The notes under the pieces were generated by a model that saw only the letters and a program-made list of their open reading frames with translations, was not told where the DNA came from and did no database searches. Source: JAKZRT01 sp047518005 (GTDB lineage: Bacteria > Pseudomonadota > Alphaproteobacteria > Rhodobacterales > Rhodobacteraceae). From it: a DNA stretch of 64,000 bases. This document shows, in pieces, positions 23,799 through 32,573 of the stretch (position 1 is the stretch's first letter; every line of letters starts with the position of its first letter). The position numbers and the translations under genes are program-made. The stretch is taken from the NCBI GenBank assembly GCA_047518005.1, contig JAKZRT010000011.1, positions 1-64,000 of the forward strand. Reading direction: 5' to 3'.

Positions 23799-24947
23799 TC
23801 AATTCAAAAGCGTCATCGGGTCAATCGCGTCAAACCCCCGGCGCGTCTCGAAGTGCAGGAAGGCTGGCCTGGTGTCGCGGATTACCGCGATCTTCTGACC
23901 GCGTTTGACCGCGTCGCCGCGCTCGACCGTGATGGCGTCGATACCTGCATAGACCGTCAGCAACCCGTCGCCATGGCGCAAGACCAATATTGGCACCCCG
24001 TCGGTATCGCGGGTAATGGCGGCAACGCTGCCGTCTGCGGCGGCAAAAACCGGGCTGCCTGCCGGCGCGGATATGTCGATACCGTCCGATTTTCCTTCCT
24101 CAAAATCGCGAATAATGCTGCCCTGAACCGGCATGGACAGAACGCCGCCGCCGTCGGCCGGCGTGGTTGACTCAGGGGCCGTCGCGTCTTTGGGACCTGC
24201 CGCAGGCTCGGGTGTTGGCGCAGCGCCTGTGGGCGGTTCGGGCGTCGCCGATCCCTGACCGGGGCGCGCAATCGCAATCGCTTTTGGGCCGTCATCAATG
24301 ATCTGCGGCCGGACGCGCGGGGCAACCGCCAAGTCAGGCGCCGGGATCAGAAGCACTTGGCCGGTCCGCAGCGACAGGTCCGGGCCAAGCCCGTTCCAGT
24401 CGATGAGTGCGCGCAACGAAACCTTATACCGGCGCGCTATTGCATTTGCCGTTTCCCCCTGCGTTACCCGGTGGCGCAGGGGTTCGTCGCGACGAATTTG
24501 CGGCGCGGATGCCTCGGCCTGGTCGATGGCCGCACCGGCGATAGCGGTGATGTCGACGCTGCCTGGCGAACGGATCGGGCCGCCGGTGATTTGCCCTGTC
24601 AGCGCACCGCCTCCGTGGCTGGCGTCGGGTAAGACCACCAGCTCGCCGTGCCGCAAAGGCGTGTCGGGGTGAATGCCGTTCAGCCGCGCGGTTCGGTCCG
24701 CGTCCAGTCCCAGCCGCGTGGCCACCATGCGCACTGTTTCGCCGTCGACGGCGATCGCAACCTCGTAACTGGCATAGCTGATCACCCCGCGCGCGTCGGG
24801 GTCGGGGCGCGCCTCCAACTGGGCCGCCGGCCGCGTAGTGCCAAAGCGGTCAAAATCCGGCAATGTTTCGCAGGCCGCCAAGCCAAACATACAGGCGACC
24901 ACAGCCAACCCGCCGCGTCCAAAGTTCACATCCACTCGATTGACCAT
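23799..24947 (-). CDS. LysM/M23 peptidase-family lipoprotein, NlpD/EnvC-like
   Basis: 382 aa. The ATG at 24947 is preceded by GGAGG with 8-nt spacing, so it is preferred over the GTG at 24965. It has a lipoprotein signal with lipobox FGLAAC, followed by LysM-type repeats (HRVTQGETANAIARRYKVSL and a similar earlier stretch) and a Pro/Ala-rich linker. The C-terminal M23 (lysostaphin-like) domain is at about 265-380. The usual zinc ligands look degenerate (FEEGKSDGIDISAPAGSPVF has Asp but no HxxxD, and FLHFET keeps one His). It may activate amidases rather than cut wall itself, as NlpD and EnvC do. It follows surE-pcm, as nlpD does elsewhere. Confidence 0.88.
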   Translation of the reverse strand: MVNRVDVNFGRGGLAVVACMFGLAACETLPDFDRFGTTRPAAQLEARPDPDARGVISYASYEVAIAVDGETVRMVATRLGLDADRTARLNGIHPDTPLRHGELVVLPDASHGGGALTGQITGGPIRSPGSVDITAIAGAAIDQAEASAPQIRRDEPLRHRVTQGETANAIARRYKVSLRALIDWNGLGPDLSLRTGQVLLIPAPDLAVAPRVRPQIIDDGPKAIAIARPGQGSATPEPPTGAAPTPEPAAGPKDATAPESTTPADGGGVLSMPVQGSIIRDFEEGKSDGIDISAPAGSPVFAAADGSVAAITRDTDGVPILVLRHGDGLLTVYAGIDAITVERGDAVKRGQKIAVIRDTRPAFLHFETRRGFDAIDPMTLLN

Positions 24948-24998
24948 TTCTGGTGCCTCCGCCACTGCGCGCCCTTTGCGGGCGTCGTTACTGCTTTG

Positions 24999-25643
24999 TC
25001 ACCCGTCATCGCCCAGCCCTTCGAGCAGCGGCACGAAACGGACTTCCTGGAATTCATCGTAGTCAAATCCCTCGGCCCCGCGGGTCACTTTGATCAGGCG
25101 TTGCACGGCGTCCGACTGCCCGACCGGCAGCACCATGATACCGCCCATCCGCAGTTGCGCCAAGAGGGGGCCGGGCGGGTCTTCGGCGGCGGCGGTGACC
25201 AGAATGCGGTCAAAGGGCGCCTGCGCGGGCAACCCACGGCTGCCGTCGCAATGCAGCGCGGTCACATTGACCAGACCCAGGGCATCGAACCGGGCGCGCG
25301 CTTCGTCGACCAATTGCCGGTGCCGGTCAACGGTATAAACGCGTCGCGCCAAGCGGGCCAGAATGGCAGCCTGATACCCAGAACCGGTCCCCACCTCGAG
25401 AACCTTGTCGCGTGGCTGGACGTTCAACGCCTGGGTCATCAGCCCGACGACTCCGGGTTGGCTGATGGTCTGGCCACAGGAGATTGGCAGCGGCGTATTG
25501 TCATAGGCGCGCACCGAAAAGACGCCGGTGACGAAAGCGCCACGATCAACGGCCTCCATGGCGCCGAGGGTCCTGGCATCGGTCACCCCGTGGCTGCGCA
25601 CGCCGTAAAGAAACCGCATGGTCCGCTCGGCCGCGTCGGTCAT
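24999..25643 (-). CDS. pcm: protein-L-isoaspartate O-methyltransferase
   Basis: 214 aa. It has the SAM-binding motif VLEVGTGSGYQAAILARL (about 80-97), the family substrate motif ISQPGVVGLMTQAL, and ILVTAAAEDPPGPLLAQLRMGG. It methylates isoaspartyl residues so that damaged proteins can be repaired. It overlaps the surE stop by 4 nt. surE, pcm and an NlpD-type lipoprotein in a row is a widely conserved stationary-phase arrangement. Confidence 0.95.
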   Translation of the reverse strand: MTDAAERTMRFLYGVRSHGVTDARTLGAMEAVDRGAFVTGVFSVRAYDNTPLPISCGQTISQPGVVGLMTQALNVQPRDKVLEVGTGSGYQAAILARLARRVYTVDRHRQLVDEARARFDALGLVNVTALHCDGSRGLPAQAPFDRILVTAAAEDPPGPLLAQLRMGGIMVLPVGQSDAVQRLIKVTRGAEGFDYDEFQEVRFVPLLEGLGDDG

Positions 25644-26425
25644 TCCAACCGGCCCCTCAGATCGGCCAGCATGTCGTGGGCGGTCAGATCAAGGCGCATT
25701 GGTGTGACCGCGATGTGGCCGTCAAGACAGGCCGCCGCGTCGGTTCCCGGTGCCGTCGGCGACTGCTGCGGTCCGCCGCTGATCCAGATAAATCGCCGAC
25801 CGGACGGGGCGCGGTGCGGCGTGACCCCAAACCGCGTACCCTCGCGAAAGCCTTGCGAAGATACGCGCAGGCCTTTGGTTTCTTCGGCCATGAAGGGCGG
25901 AAAATTGACGTTGTAAAACAGGCGGTAATCGGCGTCGTCCCAGATGCCGTGATCCAGCAGTTTGCGGACCGTTGCCACGCCATGCACCCGCGCGGCATCA
26001 AACGGGTCACCGTCGGCCACGGTGTTTCCGGGGCCGTAGTATTGCGATAAGGCAATCGCCGGGAGCCCTTGCAGAGCGGCCTCCATCGCGGCCCCGATGG
26101 TGCCGGAATAAAGCGTATTCTCGGCCGCGTTGTTGCCCCGGTTCACACCGGACAAAACCAAATCGGGCGGCGCTGGCATAATGTCGCCGATCGCGGCCAG
26201 AACGCAGTCCGCAGGCGAACCCTCGGCTGCGAATCGTCGGTCGCCAAGGTCGGCCAGCAGGGTAGGATGTGTGTAGCTGATGCAATGGCCCACGCCCGAT
26301 TGCTCGAAGGCGGGTGCCACGGTCCAGACCTCGCCCTTGAGACCGGCGATGTCGGTGGCAATCGCGGTCATGACCTCGAGACCGGGCGCATTTATGCCGT
26401 CGTCATTGGTGATGAGAATTCGCAT
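25640..26425 (-). CDS. surE: 5'/3'-nucleotidase SurE
   Basis: 261 aa from the ATG at 26425. The start MRILITNDDGINAPG holds the metal-binding Asp pair. GSPADCVLAAI and VLSGVNRGNNAAENTLYSGT are SurE signatures. It is a cytoplasmic metal-dependent phosphatase of nucleoside monophosphates, linked to survival in stationary phase. First gene of the surE-pcm-lipoprotein unit. Confidence 0.96.
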   Translation of the reverse strand: MRILITNDDGINAPGLEVMTAIATDIAGLKGEVWTVAPAFEQSGVGHCISYTHPTLLADLGDRRFAAEGSPADCVLAAIGDIMPAPPDLVLSGVNRGNNAAENTLYSGTIGAAMEAALQGLPAIALSQYYGPGNTVADGDPFDAARVHGVATVRKLLDHGIWDDADYRLFYNVNFPPFMAEETKGLRVSSQGFREGTRFGVTPHRAPSGRRFIWISGGPQQSPTAPGTDAAACLDGHIAVTPMRLDLTAHDMLADLRGRLE

Positions 26426-26571
26426 CCGACCCTTCCGCCTGCTCTTGATCGCTTGGTATCGCCGCGCCGATTGCAGAGCAAGGGCCAAGCGATTGCGCCG
26501 CGTGCCGCGCCGCCCCAAGCGAGGGGTTTCGCGCCTCGCGCATCCCAAGGTATTTCAATAACGATGCAGGA

Positions 26572-27225
26572 TCAGATCAGGGCCAGGCTGCGCAGAATCC
26601 GGTCCGCCTGGTCCGCCGGATCGGCGAGCTGGCTGCGGTCTTCTCCGGGAAAAAACCGGGCCCGCAGTGCGGTCGCCATAGGTGCCGGCGACAGGATGTC
26701 GACGTGCGGACCCGTGCGCAATGTCTCGGCCGCCCACGACCGGGCCAGCGCAATCTGGGCCCCCTTGGTCGCGCCGTAGCTGCCAAAGAACTTTTCGCCG
26801 GCGCGCAGATCGTCAAAGAACAAGGCCCGCGATCCCGGTCGCGCCCGCAAAAGCGGGGCGACAAAAAATATCAGGCGACGCGTTGCCTCGACATTGATGT
26901 CCCAGCTTTGTTGCCAATCGCGGGCGTCAATCTGGTCGGCAGGCGTCAGCGGCGCCGCGTGAATAGCGGTGTGCGCCCAAAGATCCAGTCCACCCCACCG
27001 GTCGTGGATATCGCGGCAGAGGTGCTGCATGGCACTCTCATTGCTGACATCCATCGGGGCCAGCGTGGCTGTGCCGCCCGTTGCATTGATGCGGTCGTCA
27101 AGCTCTTCCAGTCCACCGACGGTTCGGGCCACGGCGATCACGTGAAACTGTCCGGCCAGCGCCTGCGCAAGTGCGGCCCCCAGCCCCCGCGACGCACCGG
27201 TTATCAGGGCAATCCGTTCGCTCAT
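26572..27225 (-). CDS. SDR-family oxidoreductase
   Basis: 217 aa from the ATG at 27225. It has a Rossmann fold with TGASRGLGAALAQALAG (about 9-25). The active site looks unusual. The expected Tyr-x3-Lys motif appears as YGATKGAQIALARSW, so the Tyr and Lys are present, but the upstream Ser is replaced within LFFDDLRAGEKFFG. Substrate unknown. It is the last gene before the surE promoter region, and probably an independent unit. Confidence 0.85.
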   Translation of the reverse strand: MSERIALITGASRGLGAALAQALAGQFHVIAVARTVGGLEELDDRINATGGTATLAPMDVSNESAMQHLCRDIHDRWGGLDLWAHTAIHAAPLTPADQIDARDWQQSWDINVEATRRLIFFVAPLLRARPGSRALFFDDLRAGEKFFGSYGATKGAQIALARSWAAETLRTGPHVDILSPAPMATALRARFFPGEDRSQLADPADQADRILRSLALI

Positions 27226-27411
27226 GGGCGATGCTTTTCGCAGGTCAGCGCGCGTGGTCAAGGGGCGCTGACCACTGCGTGACAAACTGTGTTGGGCAAA
27301 ATCAGCGGTTTGCGCGACGGCGTCGACTGCGCGCTCACTGCGAGCCCGATAAACGTGAGTGGTCGTGCGTAAAGTTTATTTTCCCCGCAACGCTTTCTCT
27401 GACCCCTATTG

Positions 27412-27435
27412 CGCGGGCGGATTTGGCCGCCCGCG
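27412..27435 (+). promoter_or_regulatory. strong hairpin in the 5' region of the small exported protein gene
   Basis: CGCGGGCGG-ATTTGG-CCGCCCGCG, a perfect 9-bp stem with a 6-nt loop, ends 25 nt before the ATG at 27461 and just before the AAAGGAAC ribosome site. It could be a terminator of an upstream short transcript, a 5' stabilising hairpin or a protein site. The rest of the 235-nt divergent gap (27226-27460) shows no gene. Confidence 0.5.
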
Positions 27436-27460
27436 AACTCAAGCCACAAAGGAACGAGTT

Positions 27461-27769
27461 ATGAGAATGCTTTTCAAAGTTACGCTTGCCTCTGCCGCCG
27501 TTGCGGGGGCCGTCGCGGTCCCATCGCTGGTCGCGGCGCAACAGGTGATCCAGCACACCGACGGCTTTGTCTGTCCGGTTTTCAACGCCGACAGCCAGGC
27601 CGGTGCCAACAACCCCAATGCGGCCAACATCGGCGGCGGTGACACCTCGATCATCGGGCCAAATGTGAGCGTGCCGACCCACGCCACAAACGGTGACGGT
27701 TCCGGCACGCCACCTGGCCCTCATTCATCAACTGGTGACAGTGACTATTCGGCGATCTGGTCTGGATAA
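27461..27769 (+). CDS. small exported protein of unknown function
   Basis: 102 aa with a clear signal peptide (MLFKVTLASAAVAGAVAVPS, cleavage after VAAQ near residue 26). The mature part (~76 aa) is rich in Asn/Gly/Ser/Pro/Asp, has a single cysteine (FVCPVF) and no recognisable domain. AAAGGAAC 6 nt before the ATG is a strong ribosome site. The single-gene unit has a strong hairpin on each side (27412..27435 and 27783..27803), suggesting a short, abundant transcript. Confidence 0.7.
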   Translation: MRMLFKVTLASAAVAGAVAVPSLVAAQQVIQHTDGFVCPVFNADSQAGANNPNAANIGGGDTSIIGPNVSVPTHATNGDGSGTPPGPHSSTGDSDYSAIWSG

Positions 27770-27782
27770 GGACAGCGACGCG

Positions 27783-27803
27783 CCGGGGCGTGGTGCGCCC
27801 CGG
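27783..27803. terminator. bidirectional terminator-like hairpin
   Basis: CCGGGGCG-TGGTG-CGCCCCGG, a perfect 8-bp stem, occupies the 36-nt gap between the convergent small exported protein gene and purF. Its position suggests it ends both transcripts, although the T-run after it is weak in both directions. Confidence 0.65.
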
Positions 27804-27805
27804 AG

Positions 27806-29317
27806 CTATTCCGCGGCGCGCAGCTCGAAGCCGCGCGCGATCATGTCAGAAGGCGCCACCGGATATTCGCCGGAAAAACAGGCGTCGCAATATTGCGGAG
27901 CGTCCGGGTCGCGCCCTTCGGCCTCGCCGACCGCGCGGTAAAGACCGTCAAGCGAGATATAGCGCAGGCTGTCCACGCCGAGGTGACGGCGGATTTCGTC
28001 TTCGCTCATGCTGGCGGCCAGAAGTTTTTCGCGATTCGGCGTATCGACGCCATAAAAGCAGGGCCAGGCTGTGGGCGGCGAGGCAATGCGGAAATGCACT
28101 TCGGCCGCACCTGCGTCCAGAATCATATCCTTGATCTTGCGGCAGGTGGTCCCGCGGACCACGGAATCGTCGACCAGCACCACTCGTTTTCCGGCAATCA
28201 GCGAGCGGTTGACGTTCAGCTTCAGCAAGACTCCCATGTTGCGGATCTGCTCGGTCGGTTCGATGAATGTCCTGCCCATATATTGATTTCGGACAATCCC
28301 CATAGCGAAAGGAATGCCCGATTGCTGGCTGAAACCAATGGCTGCGGGGGTGCCGCTGTCGGGTACCGGACACACCAGATCAGCCTCAGCCGGGGCCTCG
28401 CGCGCCAGCTCGACGCCGATCTGGTGGCGTGTCTCATAGACCGATCGCCCCCCCAAAAACGAATCAGGGCGCGAAAAATAGACGTGCTCGAAAATACAAA
28501 ACCGCGACCGTGCGGGCGCAAAGGGCCGGTGCGAATGGACTTCGCCTTTATCGATCACCACCATCTCGCCCGGATCCAGGTGGCGAATAAATTCGGCCCC
28601 GACGATATCCAATGCGCAGGTCTCTGAACTGAGCACCCAACCGGTTTCGCCGATGCGACCCAGAACCAGCGGCCGCACCCCCAGTGGGTCGCGCACACCG
28701 ATCATTTTGGTGCGCGTCATGGCCACAATCGAAAACGCGCCCTCGACCCGCCGCAGCGCGTCCTTGATGCGTTCGGGAATGGTTTTTTGCAAGCTTCGCG
28801 CCATCAGGTGGATGATGCATTCGCTGTCCGAGCCCGACTGAAAGATCGACCCCAGATCGATCAACTCGCGCCTGAGCGCCTCGGCATTTGTGATGTTGCC
28901 GTTATGAGCAATCGCGGCACCACCCATGGAAAATTCACCGAAAAACGGCTGCACATCGCGAATTTGCGTGTGGCCCTTGGATCCGGCGGTGGAATAGCGC
29001 ACATGCCCAATTGCCAAAGACCCCGGCAGGGTCTCCATCAGGCTGGCCTTGGTGAAACTGTCGCGCACATACCCAAAGCGCCGGGCGCTGTTAAAGCCGT
29101 GTTCCGGATGGTGGCTGACAATCCCGCCGGCCTCTTGCCCGCGATGCTGGAGCGCATGCAGCCCAAGTGCCACGAAATTCGCCGCATCGCTGACCCCGAT
29201 CACGCCAAAGACACCGCATTCTTCGCGCAGTTTGTCGTCGTCGAACGGGTGGGCAGGCGGCAACGCGGACACGGTATCGGTCAACGGGACGAATCCTTGA
29301 GGCGGCAGACGCGCCAC
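27806..29317 (-). CDS. purF: amidophosphoribosyltransferase
   Basis: 503 aa, GTG start as the longest supported frame. A propeptide of about 33 residues precedes the N-terminal nucleophile Cys in EECGVFGVIG. This and the four cysteines in VCPVPDSG, WPCFYGVD and CDACFSGEYP match the Bacillus-type enzyme that carries a [4Fe-4S] cluster. The PRPP loop is VVLVDDSVVRGTT. It makes phosphoribosylamine, the first committed step of purine synthesis. cvpA lies just upstream, a conserved pairing. Confidence 0.96.
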   Translation of the reverse strand: MARLPPQGFVPLTDTVSALPPAHPFDDDKLREECGVFGVIGVSDAANFVALGLHALQHRGQEAGGIVSHHPEHGFNSARRFGYVRDSFTKASLMETLPGSLAIGHVRYSTAGSKGHTQIRDVQPFFGEFSMGGAAIAHNGNITNAEALRRELIDLGSIFQSGSDSECIIHLMARSLQKTIPERIKDALRRVEGAFSIVAMTRTKMIGVRDPLGVRPLVLGRIGETGWVLSSETCALDIVGAEFIRHLDPGEMVVIDKGEVHSHRPFAPARSRFCIFEHVYFSRPDSFLGGRSVYETRHQIGVELAREAPAEADLVCPVPDSGTPAAIGFSQQSGIPFAMGIVRNQYMGRTFIEPTEQIRNMGVLLKLNVNRSLIAGKRVVLVDDSVVRGTTCRKIKDMILDAGAAEVHFRIASPPTAWPCFYGVDTPNREKLLAASMSEDEIRRHLGVDSLRYISLDGLYRAVGEAEGRDPDAPQYCDACFSGEYPVAPSDMIARGFELRAAE

Positions 29318-29379
29318 ACTTACTGCCTGTCGACTTGGCTGTCACGGCTTGGGTTGGTGAAAATCGCTGGACTTGGGTG

Positions 29380-29994
29380 TTACTGGTCGGTCGAAGTTCC
29401 GCCGTCGGATTCAGGTGCTGTCTCGGGCACGATCAGCGATGAACCGCCTTCGCAATTCGCCATCAGGTCGGCGTAGCGGGCCAGAATCCATTCGGGCGCT
29501 TCCACAGGAATGCTCTCGTTCAGTTGGTCCAGGACGCGCTGGAAAATGCGCGCGGTCTGGCTGTCGTCGATCATCGGGGTGGGCTGGGTCGAAACGATCC
29601 GGTCATAGACGACCAGGGCAATAGCCACCAGAATAACGCCGCGTGCCACGCCGAATAGAAACCCGACCGCCTGATCCAGCCCGCTGACAGCCGACCTTTT
29701 CACAGCACTTGCAAAAAGTGGTGTGAAGATCGACAGCACCAACAGTCCGACGGTAAAGACCGCGGCAAAGGCGGCAACGGTTGCAAGTTCGCAGCTGTCG
29801 GTAAGAAACTCGCCGACAACGGGGATCTCTTTGACCAGAGGCTCCAGTTGCGGGGCAAAGTAATAAGCCGCAATCGCGGCGGCGATCCAGGCAAATATCG
29901 CCAGGGTTTCGCGAATGAATCCACGCGCATAGGCCAATATCCCGGAAACCAGAACAATGACTGCGACGCCTCCGTCAAGCGCTGTAAATTCCAT
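29380..29994 (-). CDS. CvpA family membrane protein
   Basis: 204 aa. Four hydrophobic segments fill the first ~145 residues, with the CvpA signature VIVLVSGILAYARGFIRETL near the start and FGVARGVILVAIALVVYDRI later. The C-terminal ~50 residues are soluble and acidic. CvpA is an inner-membrane protein linked to colicin V production and envelope stress. It often precedes purF, as here (62-nt gap). Confidence 0.9.
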   Translation of the reverse strand: MEFTALDGGVAVIVLVSGILAYARGFIRETLAIFAWIAAAIAAYYFAPQLEPLVKEIPVVGEFLTDSCELATVAAFAAVFTVGLLVLSIFTPLFASAVKRSAVSGLDQAVGFLFGVARGVILVAIALVVYDRIVSTQPTPMIDDSQTARIFQRVLDQLNESIPVEAPEWILARYADLMANCEGGSSLIVPETAPESDGGTSTDQ

Positions 29995-30015
29995 TGGCCT
30001 ACTCCTTGGCTGGCC

Positions 30016-31380
30016 TCAACCCGCCCCAAATATTTCTCCGACCAATGCCGCGAGATCAGGGATTTCCTCAACCCTGATGCCCTTTGGCGCGCCGTTTTTT
30101 GCCGACCTCGGTGATAGCGCAACCGAAAAACCCAGTTTTCGGGCTTCTTTCAGCCTGCTTTCGGTTTGCGCAACGGGCCGTAACGCCCCTGATAAGCTAA
30201 TCTCGCCAAAAACCACAGTCTCTGCGGGCAGGGCTGCGTCTTCTCTGGCCGAAAGTAGCGCCGCGGCCACAGCCAGATCGGCCGCTGGTTCGCTGACGCG
30301 CAGGCCGCCGGCGACGTTCAGATAGACATCCAGCCCGGTAAACGGGATGCCACAGCGCGCCTCGAGCACCGCCAGAACCATCGCCAGCCGGCCAGCGTCC
30401 CATCCGACAACGGTGCGACGCGGCTGCGCGTGTGGCGTCGGCGCGACAAGCGCCTGAAACTCCACCAGAACCGGGCGCGTGCCCTCGATTCCGGCAAACA
30501 CAACCGAACCGGGCGATGGGGTGCCGCGTTCGGAAAGGAACAGCGCCGAGGGGTTCGGAACCTCGGCCAGTCCGGCGCCGGTCATCTCGAACACACCGAT
30601 TTCGTCGGCCGGGCCAAAGCGATTTTTGACCGCGCGCAAAATCCGGAACTGGTGCCCGCGTTCGCCCTCGAAATAAAGCACCGTGTCAACCATATGTTCG
30701 ATCACGCGGGGGCCAGCGATCTGGCCGTCTTTGGTGACATGGCCGACCAGCACCACCGCCACGCCGCGCGACTTGGCGAACCGCGTCAACTCGTGCGCCG
30801 CAGCACGGACCTGGGCCACCGACCCCGGCGCGCTTTCGATAGTGTCCAGCCACATGGTCTGGATCGAATCGATCACCACCAGGTCGGGGCGTTCGCGGTC
30901 AAGCGTGGTCAGAATGTCGCGTAGGGCGGTTGCAGTGGCGATTTGCACCGGCGCGTCTTTCAGGCCCAGACGCTCGGCCCGCAGGCCGATCTGGGCGCGC
31001 GCTTCTTCGCCCGAGATATAGATAACTTTTTGACCAGCCTCGGCAAATTTCGCTGCCGCCTGCAACACAAGCGTCGATTTGCCGATCCCCGGATCGCCGC
31101 CGACCAAAAGCGCCGAGGCCGGAACCAGCCCGCCGCCAAGCGCCCGATCAAACTCGGCGATACCCGAGGCGGTGCGCGGTGGCGGCGCGTCGTCGCCCGA
31201 CAGCTCCGCCAATTCGATGCCCGAACTGCGCCGCGTGCCCAGCCCCTTGCCCTTGGGGCCTTCGGTCAGCGGCGCCTCCTCGACAATGGAATTCCATTCA
31301 CCGCAACCCTCACAGCGGCCCGACCATTTTGACGAGGCCGCGCCGCAGGACTGGCAGACGAAAGTGGCGGATTTGGCCAT
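30016..31380 (-). CDS. radA: DNA repair protein RadA
   Basis: 454 aa from the ATG at 31380. It has an N-terminal C4 zinc finger (CQSCGAASSKWSGRCEGCGEW, four cysteines in two CxxC pairs), then a RecA-like ATPase with Walker A GGDPGIGKST (about 95-104) and the RadA-specific KNRFG motif. A C-terminal Lon-protease-like domain follows (about 280-454). It drives branch migration of recombination intermediates. It starts 1 nt after the PqiA-like stop and so is probably part of the mla unit's transcript. Confidence 0.96.
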   Translation of the reverse strand: MAKSATFVCQSCGAASSKWSGRCEGCGEWNSIVEEAPLTEGPKGKGLGTRRSSGIELAELSGDDAPPPRTASGIAEFDRALGGGLVPASALLVGGDPGIGKSTLVLQAAAKFAEAGQKVIYISGEEARAQIGLRAERLGLKDAPVQIATATALRDILTTLDRERPDLVVIDSIQTMWLDTIESAPGSVAQVRAAAHELTRFAKSRGVAVVLVGHVTKDGQIAGPRVIEHMVDTVLYFEGERGHQFRILRAVKNRFGPADEIGVFEMTGAGLAEVPNPSALFLSERGTPSPGSVVFAGIEGTRPVLVEFQALVAPTPHAQPRRTVVGWDAGRLAMVLAVLEARCGIPFTGLDVYLNVAGGLRVSEPAADLAVAAALLSAREDAALPAETVVFGEISLSGALRPVAQTESRLKEARKLGFSVALSPRSAKNGAPKGIRVEEIPDLAALVGEIFGAG

Positions 31381-31381
31381 T

Positions 31382-31825
31382 TCATATCTTCCCGGTGGGT
31401 TTGCTGGCCATGCCGATGGCAAGCGAGGCGAGAATGCAAAAGGTAAACAGATAAAGGCCCCAGGCGACCTCGACCCGGCCAATGCCGACGCCCTTGGCCA
31501 GGACAATGTAAAGCGCGATCAAGAAGATATCGGCCATGGCTAACCTTCCCAGCCAGCCCAGAACCGACACCACATCGCGGCGAACGAGTCCATAATGGAC
31601 CAGCGCCAGACCGACAGTTTTGACGTAGGGCGCGAAAATGGCGAAAACGGCCACGACAAGGGCCAGCAAGACGTCGGTCTCCCAAAGGGATTTCAGGCCG
31701 GAGATAACCGAGATTTCGCCGAGGCCAAAGAGCGGCAACAGCCCGGCCCGCATCAGCGGCGCGAACCACGAGATTGGGAAGAGGATGAGCAGGCTCAGGT
31801 TGGCCAACGTCAACGCGCGCTTCAC
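31382..31825 (-). CDS. paraquat-inducible protein A-like membrane protein
   Basis: 147 aa. The GTG start at 31825 overlaps the mlaF stop (GTGA). About four transmembrane segments, with PqiA-like features (LANLSLLILFPISWFAPLM, SVISGLKSLWETDVLLALVV, then FAPYVKTVGLALVHYG). PqiA-type proteins belong to lipid-trafficking (MCE) systems. It follows mlaE and mlaF, so a part in phospholipid transport is likely. No MCE-domain (MlaD) gene is next to it. Confidence 0.8.
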   Translation of the reverse strand: MKRALTLANLSLLILFPISWFAPLMRAGLLPLFGLGEISVISGLKSLWETDVLLALVVAVFAIFAPYVKTVGLALVHYGLVRRDVVSVLGWLGRLAMADIFLIALYIVLAKGVGIGRVEVAWGLYLFTFCILASLAIGMASKPTGKI

Positions 31826-32568
31826 CGCACTGCCTCGATCGGCCCGTCCGCCGACCCCCGAATGAACTGTGCCAGATAAGGGTCTGACCCGCCTTCCATA
31901 TCTCCGACCGGTCCGGTCCATTGAATGACCCCGTCGTGCAGCATCGCCACGGTGTCGGCGATGGCGTGAACGCTGGACATATCGTGGGTTATGGTGACCG
32001 CTGTCGCGCCCATTTCGACCACGATCTCGCGGATCAGTTCGTTGATCACACCGGCCATGATCGGGTCGAGACCGGTGGTGGGCTCGTCGAAAAAGATGAT
32101 CTTCGGCTCGGCGGCAATCGCCCGGGCAAGGCCGACGCGTTTTTGCATGCCTCCGGACAGTTCGGCCGGGAAGAGGTCGGCGGCTTCGGGCCCGAGGCCG
32201 ACGCGGCGGAGTTTTTCGATGGCGATTTCACGGGCCTCACGCGGCGGACGCTTCAACGCCCCGCGCAGCAAGCGAAAAGCCACGTTCTGCCAGACCGGCA
32301 GGCTGTCAAACAGCGCGCCGCCCTGAAAAAGCATCCCGAACTGCGCCAGAAACGCCTCGCGGTCGCCGCTGGCCACGTCCTGACCGCCGACCGTGATCGT
32401 GCCTGCGTCGTGCCGGATCAGCCCCAGAATGCATTTGATTGTCACCGACTTCCCGGTGCCCGATCCGCCGATGATCACCAGACTGGTGCCCGCGTCCACG
32501 TCCAGGTCAACGCCCGCCAGAACCGGCGTGCCGCCAAACGCTTTATGGACTGCCTGAAGTCTGATCAT
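31822..32568 (-). CDS. mlaF: ABC transporter ATPase, MlaF type
   Basis: 248 aa with Walker A GGSGTGKS (about 35-42), the Mla-type signature LSGGMQKRVGLARA, Walker B KIIFFDEPTTGLDP and switch region TITHDMSS. It powers phospholipid transport between the membranes with the MlaE permease. An unrelated A+T-rich gene separates it from mlaE and ends 5 nt before its ATG. mlaF has no good ribosome site of its own beyond the ACGAG inside the end of that gene, so its translation may depend on it. Confidence 0.92.
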   Translation of the reverse strand: MIRLQAVHKAFGGTPVLAGVDLDVDAGTSLVIIGGSGTGKSVTIKCILGLIRHDAGTITVGGQDVASGDREAFLAQFGMLFQGGALFDSLPVWQNVAFRLLRGALKRPPREAREIAIEKLRRVGLGPEAADLFPAELSGGMQKRVGLARAIAAEPKIIFFDEPTTGLDPIMAGVINELIREIVVEMGATAVTITHDMSSVHAIADTVAMLHDGVIQWTGPVGDMEGGSDPYLAQFIRGSADGPIEAVR

Positions 32569-32573
32569 AGTAA

